Of a DNA stretch of 64,000 nucleotides, positions 1 to 12,392 are shown in pieces; the first letter of the stretch is position 1; the number at the start of each line of letters is the position of its first letter. A program made the translations under genes and the position numbers. The stretch comes from Diphasiastrum complanatum (Eukaryota > Streptophyta > Lycopodiopsida > Lycopodiales > Lycopodiaceae). Where the stretch lies: the NCBI GenBank assembly GCA_029204225.1, contig CM055102.1, forward strand, positions 16,340,729 to 16,404,728. The letters are read 5' to 3'. The notes below the pieces were generated by a model. That model did not search any database. It had not been told where the DNA came from and saw only the letters and a program-made list of their open reading frames with translations.

Positions 1-670
1 TCTCAGCTATCTTGGCGATAGTGTTTTTTGAATTCGATGGGTCATTCCTCTATGTGCGAATTGTACATCTTAACCGGTATGTTGTTACGTATCCGTTGCA
101 GTAGAGAATTGAATAGGCAAGGAAATAAGAACTTACTGATGCTTCAAAAGTCTAGCATTGTTTCTTTTCATTTAGTCCCTGCTCTCTGCTGCACTTTCTA
201 AAATGTATCTTTGATACAAGTGCATGTCTAGCTGGTCATCAGTAATGGCTGCAAACATCAAGAGGTCAAAGCAGTGGTAGTACTGCAGCTCTTGAAGCTC
301 CTTATAGTTATGCCATAGCACTTTTTGCAAAAGGTGAATTGGAAAATTTTAGAGGCCATCATGCTGCACAACCAATTATCGTTTTTCCTTTGAGGATTTC
401 AAGGCATTTGGGATGGAGAATTACGGTCTTATAGGTCAAAATCCAAATGCAAACTGCAAACGAATCGGTCTGCAGGACTAAAAGCATGTCCATAGTAGGT
501 GCTAGCCACGGCCCACCAAAGTGATCTTTTTTGCTTAAATTTTGGAGGTGATTCTCTAAGCAATTGATATGCTGTGCTGCAATTGATCTTCTGTAACATG
601 AGTTCCTGATTCAAGTAGCTACAACTGAGTACTTATGAGTTTACTACCTGAAGCTTGATATTCACTCCAA
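1..670. other. No gene recognised
   Basis: This stretch is AT-rich and has stops in all frames every few dozen codons. I see no domain, LTR terminus, primer-binding site or RNA gene. It may be intergenic or intronic sequence, or an old unrecognisable repeat. Confidence 0.5.
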
Positions 671-1008
671 TTCAAGGGCTGTAACGCTTTATGAGAAAGT
701 CCCACTTGTCATGCTGATAAACATCTGATTTTCTTACTATCATTTGCTAAATGACAACATGTGTTTTAAACTTGGATTCACTGAAGTATAACATTGTGGA
801 ATTGTAAAAATGTGTGTTCATCATTTCACTTCAAGGTCTACAATGCTTAATGAAAAAGTCCAACCTTTCATGTGTGGCAACTGACAATTGTTGTTGTAAG
901 AACTTCTGATTTTCTTACTTGCATTTGCGAATTGATAACATTTGCTTCAAACTTGGATTTCCTGAAGGATAACATTGTGGAATTGTAAAGATGTGTTCAT
1001 CACGTGAC
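671..1008. repeat. Two-copy imperfect tandem repeat, ~160-180 bp unit
   Basis: Two adjacent units (671-829 and 830-1008) align along their length. Each opens with TTCAAGG, continues through a run containing AAAGTCC and the phrase TCTGATTTTCTTACT, then CAAACTTGGATT or its AAACTTGGATT equivalent. Each closes with ATAACATTGTGGAATTGTAAA followed by a TGTTCATCA block. The second unit is about 20 bp longer because of an insertion in its middle. Neither unit contains a usable ORF. This looks like an old local duplication of non-coding DNA. Confidence 0.8.
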
Positions 1009-4000
1009 TAATTATAGGTGGTCCTAGTTGCAATCTAGCTGATGTTTATATTGTATTGACACAAATGCGTATGAAAAAAAAATTATGTACCCTCTTGAAT
1101 TCCGAGTACACCTCAATCTCTGCATGTAAAATCAGTAAGGTTTTTTTTGACATGCTGGCATATTCAACAGAAATTGAAGCATGCAAAATTCTGCGTCTCA
1201 AGAGCACATTCCATGAAGATTTGAAGGCTTAATACTAGGTGGTTCTGTTATTTATAGAATTGTCCTACGTATATATTCTGTCATGTTTCAAGTCAATAAT
1301 TCATCTATGTAGCAATTGATTTCAGAAAAGAGATTTTTTTCACACAACCCATGGATGATCCATGCAGCAAACCATATGGTGGCATCATGAACAGTGAGGT
1401 TACTTTCACCTGCAAATCTGCTTCCTCCTGTTTCCAGTTGCCCTTTTTCATAATCTGATTTATCTCCACATTTGAGTTCCTCTAATTACATTGGTTAATG
1501 AAGTGGCTGATCTTGCTGTAATAAAAGCACTTGACATTCTTCCAATTTGACTCAAATTCTCCCTCGCTTTACTCACATTATGCCTAGTGAACGTAGCTCC
1601 CTAGATTGTAATGACTGATGTAAGATTTGTACGTGTTTTTTTCTGTACATGTTTTTTTCTCAAGCAAAGTAGCTGTCATACTGGAAAGTAACTGATTAGG
1701 GACGTTGTTGATCATACAAGTAGTATTGTTGTACTTAGCTGGCATGCTATTTATAGGAACCACCATATTTGCTACCGCCAGATTTGTTCCCTATAGAAAT
1801 TTGAACCAACACCGACTAGCTGGTCAACATTGACTTTATTAAGTTGATGTGCACATTCTCTGATTTCAGTTAAGAGCGAAAACTGCTACAGGAGGACTTT
1901 GCTTTTCTTGGCTTGTGCACCAAATAAGATGGGAATTTTTTTGCACATCTCGGTAGATGTCTTCGACAAATTTTTATGGTGTATATGGGAATCGGTTACG
2001 CAAAGTTTGATTTAGGTAGTTGCTCTCTTATCATTTAATTTCCATTCAAGTAAGGTAGTTCTATCAAATAGTGGTGACTCCGAGATTTTTTTTGGTCTTG
2101 TCCAGGATGCAACTTAGTGAAGAAAAATTCATTGAACACTATTTACATGATCTCCAAGATTACCTCTATATTCGTGTGGGAAAATTGTAACTTAAGCTCC
2201 AACACTACAAGGAGTGATGTGTTATTCATTGGATCACGAAAAGAGAGAAATGTCCATGAATCCATCAAAGCAATAACATGATTCAAATAAAATATTGAAG
2301 CTCCTAATCTGCTGCAAGTTCCAATATTTGGCTCAAAGAAAACTATTGGTCAATTTCCAACACATAGCCCTTTGCAAAAACATGACGTGATGCAATAATC
2401 CCACTTCAAGCAATGTAGGGTTACATTATGGACGATATTTTTCAGAAATGGTTGATCAAGATTCATAAAATGCATTTTTTAGGTTAGCTCAACTGGACAA
2501 GTTAATGAAAGGTTTAGTGAGAAGGTTGATGATATGCTCTTAAAAAAACCATAAGCAAAAAAATAATCAAAAAGTAGAAAAAATTGTTGAGATAACTAGG
2601 TCTACATAATAATACTAGAGAGTTAAATTCTACGACTCCATTTGTTACTTTATTGAATTTATAAATACTACTAGAATGAAGAGAAAAATGGAATTGAAGA
2701 TGTTAATAGTATGCCAATTATTTTAAGCAAGAACCAATGCATGATATCAAATGAATCACTACGGAATTTGATTGAATGAATGTATGTTTTAAGTTGGAAA
2801 AAAAGACCTAAACTAGGGCAAAAAAGTGTGCCCTCTTTCATGCAGCAAAATTGCCCATCTATACATTGTAAGTGTGCTCATTTGAACAATGATTATGCTT
2901 CAATTTGAACATCAATTAGCAATGAATGTTGTTTTAGATTTTCTAGTTAGACAACAATTAGGTATGCAATAATGAGCTAGTAGTGAGCATTCATTAGCAA
3001 ATTAGGACTCAATGAGCACTTACCTATTTTCCAGCAATGATTTGGATAGTAGGGAATGTGCTAGAACAAGTTCTTTTTCAATGATTTGTAGTAGGATTCT
3101 AAACAACAAATGTGCATTGTTAGTGAACTACTTCGAGCTCCGATTTGGACTAAAAATTCAATGGTTCATGGATGTGAATTAGGTCAAGTAAAGTTGCAAA
3201 TTTAGGACTTGATTTTAACATATTAGGGCATCTAGAAAGTGTGATTTAGGGTAGGTAATGCTTGTTTTAACATAGATTTTTTTACCATTTTTGGTTGTCT
3301 AAAAGCACCCAGTGCTTGGTTTTGGATAGCTAGCAATAAATACACCCAATATACATACTTTTTAGTGACCTGAGAAGGTCCACATGGAAGTGTGGTACAA
3401 ATTTTTGACAAATTAGGGATACAAAAAGTGTGCTAATTTGTAGGCAAAAAATTAGCTAGTTCTTTCACAAAAAAGTGTGTCCATCATGGTAGCAATTAAT
3501 GTGATTTAGGGCATAGCTCGAGGGCGCAACAAAATCTATAGGTTACAACACCAACATATGTGTAGACATTAGAGAAAGTTAGAGCCCGAAGAGGGCCTCT
3601 AAAAAAAAAATGTTTTTTTTTTTTCTCTTTTGTGCTGCCATGTAGACCAATAGAAACTTTGATATCAAGCTTTACAGTAAATAAAAAAGCTTTTGAACCT
3701 TTGTCAGGTTATGAATCAGATAAAAGGTAAAGGTTTCAGTACCATCCCAACCAAGGAATACTCGGATTTACACCACGACGATGCATAGAGAGAGATACAA
3801 AACTGCACTTAGTTCCTCTTGACAAAGCAAGACTGAAACCTTTTGAAGCCTTTATTCATAATCTAATAAGGTAAAATGTAACTGAAAAGTAAAAAGCACC
3901 ATAAAGCATAACCACTCTCAAGACATCCAGCTGATACCTGCCACCATCCCACAAAACACAACCGCTCAAGTTAGTTCAGTGAGGAAGATAGGTGTCATGG

Positions 4001-4120
4001 CTGAACGTCAGTTGTTATTCATGTCAAAAAGAAGTTACACTACTTAACAGCTTTAAATAGCGTTTCAAATTATAGGCCAATCTTCCCAAGCAAGCGGTGT
4101 TATGGTGATAGGCCAAGTCG
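1009..4120. other. No gene recognised
   Basis: About 3.1 kb of AT-rich sequence with many short homopolymer runs (for example A and T runs at 3600-3625). No reading frame longer than about 60 codons has recognisable content. No paired termini or primer site were found. It may be very old transposon debris, but nothing supports a specific label. Confidence 0.5.
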
Positions 4121-4125
4121 TTATA

Positions 4126-4715
4126 TCATCGGTTGAGCCAAAAAGCAAACTTCTATCCTTTGTAGGATAAGAGAGAGTATCTATAAACGTAGCATCAGAG
4201 ATTACGGAGCTTGCTTGTTGTCCATCGTTGGTTAGCAAGCCATTCAACTTATATATATTCAAAAAAGAGTTCTCATGTTGTCCATCGCTGGATAGTAGGA
4301 GTAGCATTAGTAAAAAAAGAAAAAGGCATTTGATGTCCATCGCTGGGGACAAGATACATCTTATCCCAATGATTCATCATATATAAATGGAAGACTTAGC
4401 ACCTATCCATCGTTGGACATCTACACTCATTTATACTTAAGTTGAAGCCACAAAAAGGCAATTGATAATGCTCTTCCATCGCTACCCATATTTGATACAA
4501 AGTGAAGCATTCAGATGAGAATGTGGATCATCGTTGTCAATGAAGTGATTTTGCAGAGGGAAGTGAGAGAGTGAAGTACAATCATCGCGGCCAGTAGGGC
4601 ATGCTACCAACATATTCTTTTCATGCAAACCTCTCAATCTGTCCATCGTTGTCCATCGCTGGACAGGTTGCCATTTCCACAAAAAAAAGTTGATATACAA
4701 CATCTATTGTTGAGT
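4126..4715. repeat. Quasi-periodic array of an 11-bp motif (TCCATCGYTGG)
   Basis: The motif TCCATCG(C/T)TGG recurs at about 4221, 4281, 4336, 4406, 4475 (degenerate), 4527 (TCATCGTTG), 4582 (TCATCGCGG), 4642 and 4652, with weaker versions near 4126 and 4703. Most spacings lie between 50 and 70 bp. The intervening sequence is largely unconserved, although several spacers end with an A-rich stretch plus a GGCAATTGAT- or GGCATTTGAT-like phrase. This could be a decayed ~60-bp tandem repeat in which only the core survives, or an array of protein-binding sites. Reading frames that cross it are probably incidental. Confidence 0.75.
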
Positions 4716-6090
<1,375 letters not shown>

Positions 6091-6360
6091 AAAAGAGTCC
6101 ACTAGTGGTGTGGACAGAGAATATGAACAACAGTTTTGAGTTGCTTAAGAAAATTGTGACAACAGTAGCAATCTTGATCATTGGCGATCCTAAGAAACCA
6201 TTTGTGGTTAGGACCGATGCCAATGACTATGTGATTGGAGCCGTCTTAATGCAGGATGGACATCCTATTGCTTTTGAAAGCAAGAAACTCAATCCAACTC
6301 AATGTAGGTATTGTACCTATGAAAATGAGCTTTATGCTATTATTCATGCCTTGAAAATTT
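6091..6360 (+). pseudogene. Ty3/gypsy RNase H fragment
   Basis: The plus-strand reading frame (ATG at 6105) has the recognisable opening of a Ty3/gypsy RNase H domain. It includes FVVRTDANDYVIGAVLMQDG (the TDAS-x-x-x-x-GAVL motif with S changed to N), then HPIAFESKKLNPTQ and YCTYENELYAII. These correspond to the first catalytic Asp and the conserved E region. The reverse transcriptase that should precede it is absent, and the homology stops abruptly near 6360, where an inverted copia fragment begins. It is therefore a truncated piece about 90 residues long. Asn for Ser next to the catalytic Asp is an unusual substitution. Confidence 0.85.
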
Positions 6361-6371
6361 GGCCAATAAGC

Positions 6372-7735
6372 TTTTCCCTTACAAAATGATGTGCAACTTC
6401 AATATGTTTTCTCCTTGCATGAAAGATAGGATTGTTGGCAATTGGGCCAAGATGTTGTTACACTTGATCAAAGGTAGATCTTCCTCCTTGATGCGCTTGA
6501 GCTCCAATAATAATATCTTGATCCAAAGTACCTCTTTTGTTGTTGTTGTAAGGGCCTTACACTCGACCTCACAAGATGATAGTGAAATGGTATCTTCATT
6601 TGTGGAAAGCCATATGTGAGATTTCCTCCAAGAAATATAGTGTAAGCACTTGTGGATTTCCGATCCACCTTGTCCCTAGCAAAATCCGAGTCCGAGTAGT
6701 CAAGTATAGATAGATCTTCACTTTTGTAGAGCGATCCATAATCATGTGTTGAAGATATATACCTCAAGACTCTCTTGGCTGATTTTCAATGATAGACCTT
6801 GGGATCTTGCATGGATTGACTTAGATTGTGCACACAATAGCTCAAATCGGGCCTAACCAAATCGAGGAGCCAATAAGACTCCTAAAAAGGGTGATGTCCT
6901 CGAAGGATCTTTCATCTCCCTTATTAGGATCTCTTACAATATGCTCCATAGGTGTGTCGACACTCTTGCGATTTTCCATATTGAACGTTTTGAGCATTGA
7001 AAGAGCATATCTAGATTGACTTATAAAAGCATAATCACAACAAAGATCAATCTCTAGGCCTCTAATGTAGTGAAGCTCTCCTAGATCTTGCATTTTGAAC
7101 TCACTACCAAGTGCACTTTTAGTCTCTTCTACTAACTTTATGCAACTTCCACATAGGATGATGTCATTTACATAAATAATGAGAATGAAAAGATCACTAG
7201 AAACAAACATCATAGTCACTTAGGATAAATCCAAGTGAGATAAGAAATGAGTCCATATAGACTTTGAATAGTAGGCAAACTTTGGATTCTTCACCATGCT
7301 TGATGAAGCCTTGTGGTTGCTCCGTATATATCTCCTCCTCAAGGTATCCATTAAGAAAAGCATTAGAGACATCCAATTGGAGCATTTTCCACTTGAAGTA
7401 GCAAGCAATAGAGATGATGATTCTTATAGTCACCATCTTTGCAACGGGTGCAAAGGTTTCTTCATAATCAAGGCCTTGGATTTGGGCAAACCCTTTTGTA
7501 GATAGCCTTGCCTTGAGCTTGTTGATAGAACCATCATTGTTGTACTCGCTTGTTGGATGGTGGATCCACTAGCTCCCAAGTATTGTTGATAATCAAAGCT
7601 TCATAGTCTTGCTTTATAGCTTCACACCACTCCTTTGAATGGAGTGCATCTTGGACACTTCTTGGCTCTTCATGAGAGATAAAAATGCATAATTGGTGGA
7701 ATATTCAACATCCACTTGCTTGCCTTTAGCCTCGA
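6372..7735 (-). pseudogene. Ty1/copia reverse transcriptase-RNase H remnant
   Basis: Read on the minus strand from about 7735 to 6372, several frames give consecutive pieces of a copia pol. The first is the RT segment LQLDVSNAFLNGYLEEEIY (7436-7197). Next come a polymerase box reading YVNDIIL and the thumb region LGELHYIRGLEIDL (7219-6842). Then the RNase H part LDYSDSDFARDKVDRKSTSAY and the LxxSSTE-type region follow (6767-6468). At least three frameshifts separate the pieces. The catalytic YVDD box reads YVND, so the copy would be inactive even if the frames were repaired. The protein relates to the copia element at 22-28 kb. Confidence 0.9.
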
Positions 7736-9237
7736 CAAGTCGAACCACATCAGAGGATCGAAGTTCAATCTAGAAGATCGAAACGATCCAGACAGCCTCC
7801 ATCCCGATTTATGGATGATCCAGCCTACTACTTTGTGCAAGAACCAGCCACTATTTCTGAGGCAATGTCAACACATGATGATGACCAGTGGAAAGCTGCA
7901 ATGCACACTGAATTCGATTCTCTTATCAAGAATCAAACATGGACGAGAATCAAACATGGACTGTCACTGAGCTGCCAAAGGATCCAGACCCAATTCAATG
8001 CAAATGGATATTCAAAGTGAAGTATGATGTTGAAGGTAGATTAAATCGATACAAGGCCAGGCTTGTCGCTAAAGGCTTCTCCCAGATTCCAGATCTGAAT
8101 TATCTGGAGACCTTTAGTCCTGTCAAGCATACTTTGATTCGACTTCTACTCTCCTATGTAGCTGCAGCTGCGATCTCGAAGTCCACCAACTGGATGTCCA
8201 AACTGCCTTCCTCAACAGGACTATCGAAGAGGAAATCTATATGTCGCAGCGAGAGGGATATGAACTGAAGGGTAAGGAGCACCTAGTGTGCAAAATTCAC
8301 AAGGCCCTCTATGATTTGAAATAATCACCAAGAGCCTGGTTTTAGAAGATCAATGCATTTCTAATCGAGAATGGTTTTATTCCAAAGTCGGTTAACTCGA
8401 ATGTTTTTATCAAGTCTGTTTTCAGTTCCTTCATTATCATCACTATTAATGTCGATGATACATTAATATTTTGTAACAATTTGAATCTATTGAAGGATAT
8501 GAAATGCATGTTAGCATAGGAGTACAAGATGACTGATATGGATCCGGTCCATTATTGTCTCAAAATCCAGATCTATCGAGATTGACCCAGTAGACAGATT
8601 TTCATCAGTCAACAATGATATCTCACTAATGTGCTGAAAAAATATGGAATGACCAATTGCAAATTGAGTTACTTCTCACTCAACCTTGGTCTGAAATTGT
8701 CAAAGGAGCAATGTCCACAAACCGAAGTAGAAAAGGAGAAAATAAAACAATATCCATTTTACTCCATTATTGGCTCACTGATGTATGCAATGCTCCTACA
8801 CTCGACCTGACCTTGCATATTCGATCAGTTCACTCAACCAATTCCTATCAAATCCATCTAACCCATTGGAAAGCGCTCATGAACTACATCCAAGCAACCA
8901 AGCATCTCTGCATCTGCTATGGAAGCAGCTAATCTACCAATATTCTTGAAGGTTACACAGATGCAGACTGGGCAAGAGATATTGACACTAGAAGATCAAC
9001 TTCTGGATTTGTATTTTTTCTCAACCAAGCTCAAATATCGTGGAACAGTCGAAAATAGGTCTCAGTAGCATTATCTTCAACAGAATCGGAATACATAGTT
9101 GCCACAAATGCTACCAAGGAGGCAATTTGGCTAAGAAACCTGCTTGCAGATATCAACCTTGCTCAACCACATCCAACTACTATTTATTGTGATAATCAAA
9201 GCACAATAGCACTCTCTCTTCCGACATATCATACCTC
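7736..9237 (+). pseudogene. Ty1/copia RT-RNase H remnant, opposite orientation
   Basis: The orientation flips at about 7736. Plus-strand frames then give the region before RT (DDPAYYFVQEPATISEAM) and the RT fingers (CKWIFKVKYDVEGRLNRYKARLVAKGFSQ, split here between boxes CKWIFKVKYDVEGR and KARLVAKGFSQ). Further on come a weak polymerase box near 8450 and an RNase H piece ending at YCDNQSTIALSL near 9213. The copy carries many frameshifts. One comes from a 17-bp local tandem duplication: AATCAAACATGGAC appears at 7931-7944 and again at 7948-7961. Family relationship differs from the adjacent inverted copy, for example YCDNQSTIALSL versus the Q-S-A-Q type. Confidence 0.88.
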
Positions 9238-9338
9238 AATTGTTCTTGAGGTGCCAAAGGTCTCTCCTCCACACCTACATAGTTGATTGAGGTAAGCCTA
9301 TCATTGCCTCCCAACATGAAGCCACTTGAGGTTGCCAT
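9230..9338 (-). pseudogene. Copia gag N-terminus with internal deletion
   Basis: The minus strand from an ATG at 9338 begins MATSSGFMLGGNDRLTSINY and then jumps to VGVEERPLAPQEQLRY. This is the same start as the gag of the copia element at 45930 (MATSIGVMLEANDRLTSSNY, later VGLEERP and QLRY), but about two dozen residues between those blocks are deleted. The sequence is cut off by the plus-strand copia fragment near 9230. Its leader and primer site lie just to the right. Confidence 0.85.
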
Positions 9339-9724
9339 GTTGCAATGATTTGATCTCATCTTTGAACCTGTTCCAATGCACTTAGAACTCTTTTGAAAAT
9401 CAATAAATTAACTCAAGAAGAAATCACAAATATTTGGAAACAATCTAGCCTCTCATTTTCTCTCTTCTAGCAAATCTTTGCACATAGAATGATGATTTCT
9501 TGATCACACTTGATCAAACCTCAATACAATGAACTTTTGATAACTCCTAAGATTGAATCCCACTCTTGAAAAAGTCCAGCAACTTAAAAATAGGAGATCT
9601 TATCAAATTTAAGGTTTCTCCAAAAATGCAAAATATTGAATCAAGCAAAGCTAGAATCTTGATGTATCATCTAATAGAATGTGACATCCACAACAATTGT
9701 TGGGTTCTGATGGTGTGCTTGATA

Positions 9725-9760
9725 GCTCTGATACCACTTGTTGGGGTGGTATAGGTGTTT
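9725..9760 (-). other. Copia primer-binding site and start of LTR
   Basis: The reverse complement of 9725-9736 is TGGTATCAGAGC, the primer-binding site complementary to the 3' end of plant initiator Met tRNA. Two bases further right, at 9739, a TG-initiated sequence (TGTTGGGGTGG) should be the internal edge of the 5' LTR of the minus-strand element whose gag starts at 9338. The far end of this LTR was not found. A second PBS-like string (GCTCTGATAGCA) follows at about 9780, suggesting another LTR edge nested immediately beside it. Confidence 0.7.
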
Positions 9761-10079
9761 AAGAAATAATTATTTATCAGCTCTGATAGCACTCTTGTTG
9801 AATATGAGATCCAGACAAGAGAAAACACAACTTTAAATTATAGCAAGATCTACACAAACTATCGATTCAGACTATTACTTAGATTAGAAGAATATCTTTG
9901 TAGGTGTACGAGACAACCATGTAGGGAGTGATACAGTTAGGCATCTATGACAGCCTTCGAGTTAGATATTCATAATGAGTCATAGGAACGAGTATCAATG
10001 ATAGAGAAAAAAATTATCAGAAAGCATTCATCAGTGCAAACACACGTAAAGAAAATAGAAAATCTATATATGACATATT

Positions 10080-10400
10080 GTAATAACAACGATCAGATCA
10101 CGAACTTGTGTGCCCAAGAGTGGTTCACAATAGTAATGCACTATGTTCTGTGTGATAAGATAGTCTAAACAATGGGGTTCACGGAGGACTATTCCATGAA
10201 ATGGGTCCTCCTGCCAAAAAGCATAGATAGCCAGAAGTGGATTTTCGTGTGTCCACATCTCCAGGAATAAACATAAAGAGTTAGAGCGTCATCTGTATTT
10301 CCATTATAGCATAGAGCAGAGTGCTTTGTGGCTTGAATGTATCTCAAAACTCCCAGTAGAGCTTTCCAATGATGTAGGTTGGGATTCAACATATATTGTG
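10080..10400 (-). pseudogene. Copia RT-RNase H junction fragment
   Basis: The minus strand gives LHHWKALLGVLRYIQATKHS near 10390-10320, the characteristic start of copia RNase H (HW-x-A-x-x-x-LRYI-x-x-T). Degraded RNase H sequence follows. The fragment shares the VLRYIQATKH wording with the plus-strand remnant at 8870-8920, so both derive from one family. It has frameshifts and no catalytic residues can be followed with confidence. Confidence 0.75.
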
Positions 10401-10860
10401 ACAGTGTGCTGAATGTTGGAAAATCATGGTGGATAGACAATGGAGCTAGTTCTCATATGACTAATTCAAGGAAAATTTTCACTCATCTCGCACCTTACAA
10501 TGGATCTAGAAAGTTCATCTCCATTCCTAATGATAGTAGATGCAAGATAGAAGGAATTGGTAGTGTACCAATTGGTATTGAATCCTCTATGACTCTTAAT
10601 GATGTACTTTTTGTGCCTAATCTCACCATTAATCTCATGAGTGTTGGTCAAATGCTTGAATGATGGCTTTCATGTTGACTTTAAGCTACTTGCTTGATTA
10701 AGCGGGATGCTCAAGTGGTAGCAAGAGGAACTAGATCTGGAAAGCTTTTCAAGTTGGAAGCTAATCCTTATGGAAGTATGGTCAAGAGGAGCTTGGATCA
10801 TCTCAAGGAGGAGAAGGCAATTGGATTGTCTCAATCTATGTTCCATGATGGTAAGTGTTA
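10390..10860 (+). pseudogene. Copia protease / GAG-preintegrase fragment
   Basis: Plus-strand residues from about 10410 read KSWWIDNGASSHMT, the copia aspartic protease active-site region, followed by a protease-like body ending NLMSVGQMLE at a stop near 10662. The reading resumes in other frames with RDAQVVARGTRSGKLFKLEA, the linker to the GAG-preintegrase domain, until about 10860. The catalytic triad normally reads D-S-G or D-T-G. Here it reads D-N-G, so the protease would be impaired even without the frame breaks. No integrase core follows. Confidence 0.88.
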
Positions 10861-11858
10861 TGTCCATGTCCTGTACAAGGGAATCAGAATAATTCCTAAC
10901 GTGGATAGCCGATTACTCCAGTTGTATGTGATTATTAGTTATGCTACGTCATTCCGGACGTGGTCGTATCAAGTAATTAATAATCATATGAGGGCCCAGA
11001 CCTACAATTGGACATAGGAGCTCATGCATGGTGAAGACTGCTATAATGCAAGAATAGGAGGTCAATAGTTCAATTTAGGTTGCATGGGGATCCTAGGGGG
11101 AATATTATCTCTCTCTTCGAGAGAATATATCCATGGGAAACTTGCCCATCCTCCTATTGTGAATTGTGATTCTTGAGCTAGTTTCTCATCTCCTCTCTTG
11201 TGTTCTACAATAAGGCTCATGAAGATGGTGCTTTGGCAAAAGCACTTGGAGAATCATTGCCAAGGTGTTCTACTTCTCATCAATTTTTTCATCTTGTTCA
11301 GTTGGATGATCTCGTTTCATCAAGTAGAAGCAAAGATGGTGCTTTTTTATGTGACTCCTTCATTGAAGACTTCAATTGGATGTATCTCTTATCAATGGTG
11401 CTTGATAGGAAGATTTCAATAGATGATACTTTGGGGATCTTTAGATCCATATGTGCTGCAAACACTTTATTCATTTGATAAAGCACAATGCTAAAACTCC
11501 TCCTAGGAACTGGACATAGATAAATATGTGACATAAGTCGTGATTGTATGAAAGCAAAATTTTTTAGACAACATTAAGAACAAGTAACACTTACTTGAAT
11601 GCATGGATCCTTCTTTTTCGGTGACCTCCTCTCGATGAAAGATCACAAATATCCTTTGTTTACAATCATCTTCTTTTATTACTTTTTGTCTTCTTATTCA
11701 ACAAGTCCATATTTGAACTAGAGACAAATATGAGACTCACATGGATTGAAACACAACTTTCATCTCATCATTACTATTTATAAGCTCGCTCAACAAAGTC
11801 TATAACATTTCAATCTGTTTATTTAGGACTTTCCAAATAGTTTTTCAAGTTCATCTAT
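10861..11858. other. Unassigned stretch with one unrecognised 92-codon ORF
   Basis: After the copia fragment the sequence no longer matches retroelement proteins. A plus-strand ORF at 11200-11478 would encode 92 residues with balanced composition (it includes HEDGALAKALGESLP and a Cys-poor, Leu-rich C-terminus). I do not recognise it, it has no upstream coding context, and an antisense frame of similar length overlaps it. It may be a captured exon or chance. The rest (11479-11858) holds nothing I can name. Confidence 0.3.
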
Positions 11859-12392
11859 TCATGATATTCCCTCAATATTTGCTTCAATTTTTTTATCGAA
11901 AAAATATATTCTTTGCATTGAATATGCATACTTGTATGCTTTGAATTTCTCACAATAATCTAAAAGACCACTTTTTCCATGGCACATATAAATTATCAAA
12001 TGAGTAATCGAATAAAAATCAAGATCTTTTAAAGAGTGTGGATCAATAGGATACAATGTTCCTAATGACCATAAATCCAAATGCTTTAGTTTTTCTTCCC
12101 TATACTGGATCATCTCAGAATCTAACAATTTTGATTTTTTTGAATTCCTTGTCCTAAGTGGACCATACTCTGCAAGAAGATCCACATGAAGATGATAAAC
12201 CTTAAGCATCATAGAAAAAAAGATGTAAACAGTACAATGACAATAACTATGAATTTTAAAAGGTAAATGAGATCCAAATAGTAAAAAACTCATTTGAATA
12301 TATGGACATGCCATATTTAGAAATGGCGGCAAACAAATGTTCATCTCTAGAAATAGCGATGGTGGCATCTTTGGAGATGGCAGCAGCCACAT
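11859..12392 (-). CDS. Unrecognised 177-codon ORF, possible gene fragment
   Basis: This minus-strand frame stays open for 177 codons in strongly AT-rich DNA, which is longer than expected by chance. The first ~70 residues are hydrophobic and Cys/Pro-rich and may be non-coding. The last ~105 residues have a normal globular composition with charged segments (EMIQYREEKLKHLDLWSLG, DPHSLKDLDFYSITHLIIYM). I do not recognise a family. No neighbouring exon, retroelement domain or splice pattern was identified. It may be the remains of a host exon; the start codon is arbitrary. Confidence 0.3.
   Translation of the reverse strand: MWLLPSPKMPPSLFLEMNICLPPFLNMACPYIQMSFLLFGSHLPFKIHSYCHCTVYIFFSMMLKVYHLHVDLLAEYGPLRTRNSKKSKLLDSEMIQYREEKLKHLDLWSLGTLYPIDPHSLKDLDFYSITHLIIYMCHGKSGLLDYCEKFKAYKYAYSMQRIYFFDKKIEANIEGIS

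Noticed and set aside
4065-4352. Minus-strand 95-codon frame beginning with a signal-peptide-like hydrophobic stretch
   Set aside because: It lies across the TCCATCG motif array, its hydrophobic start comes from a T/A-rich repeat-like stretch, and the rest has no family resemblance. I treat it as incidental.
4126-4715. CRISPR-like array
   Set aside because: Cores are only 11 bp with unequal spacing and many are degenerate, and the DNA is clearly eukaryotic. It does not meet CRISPR criteria.
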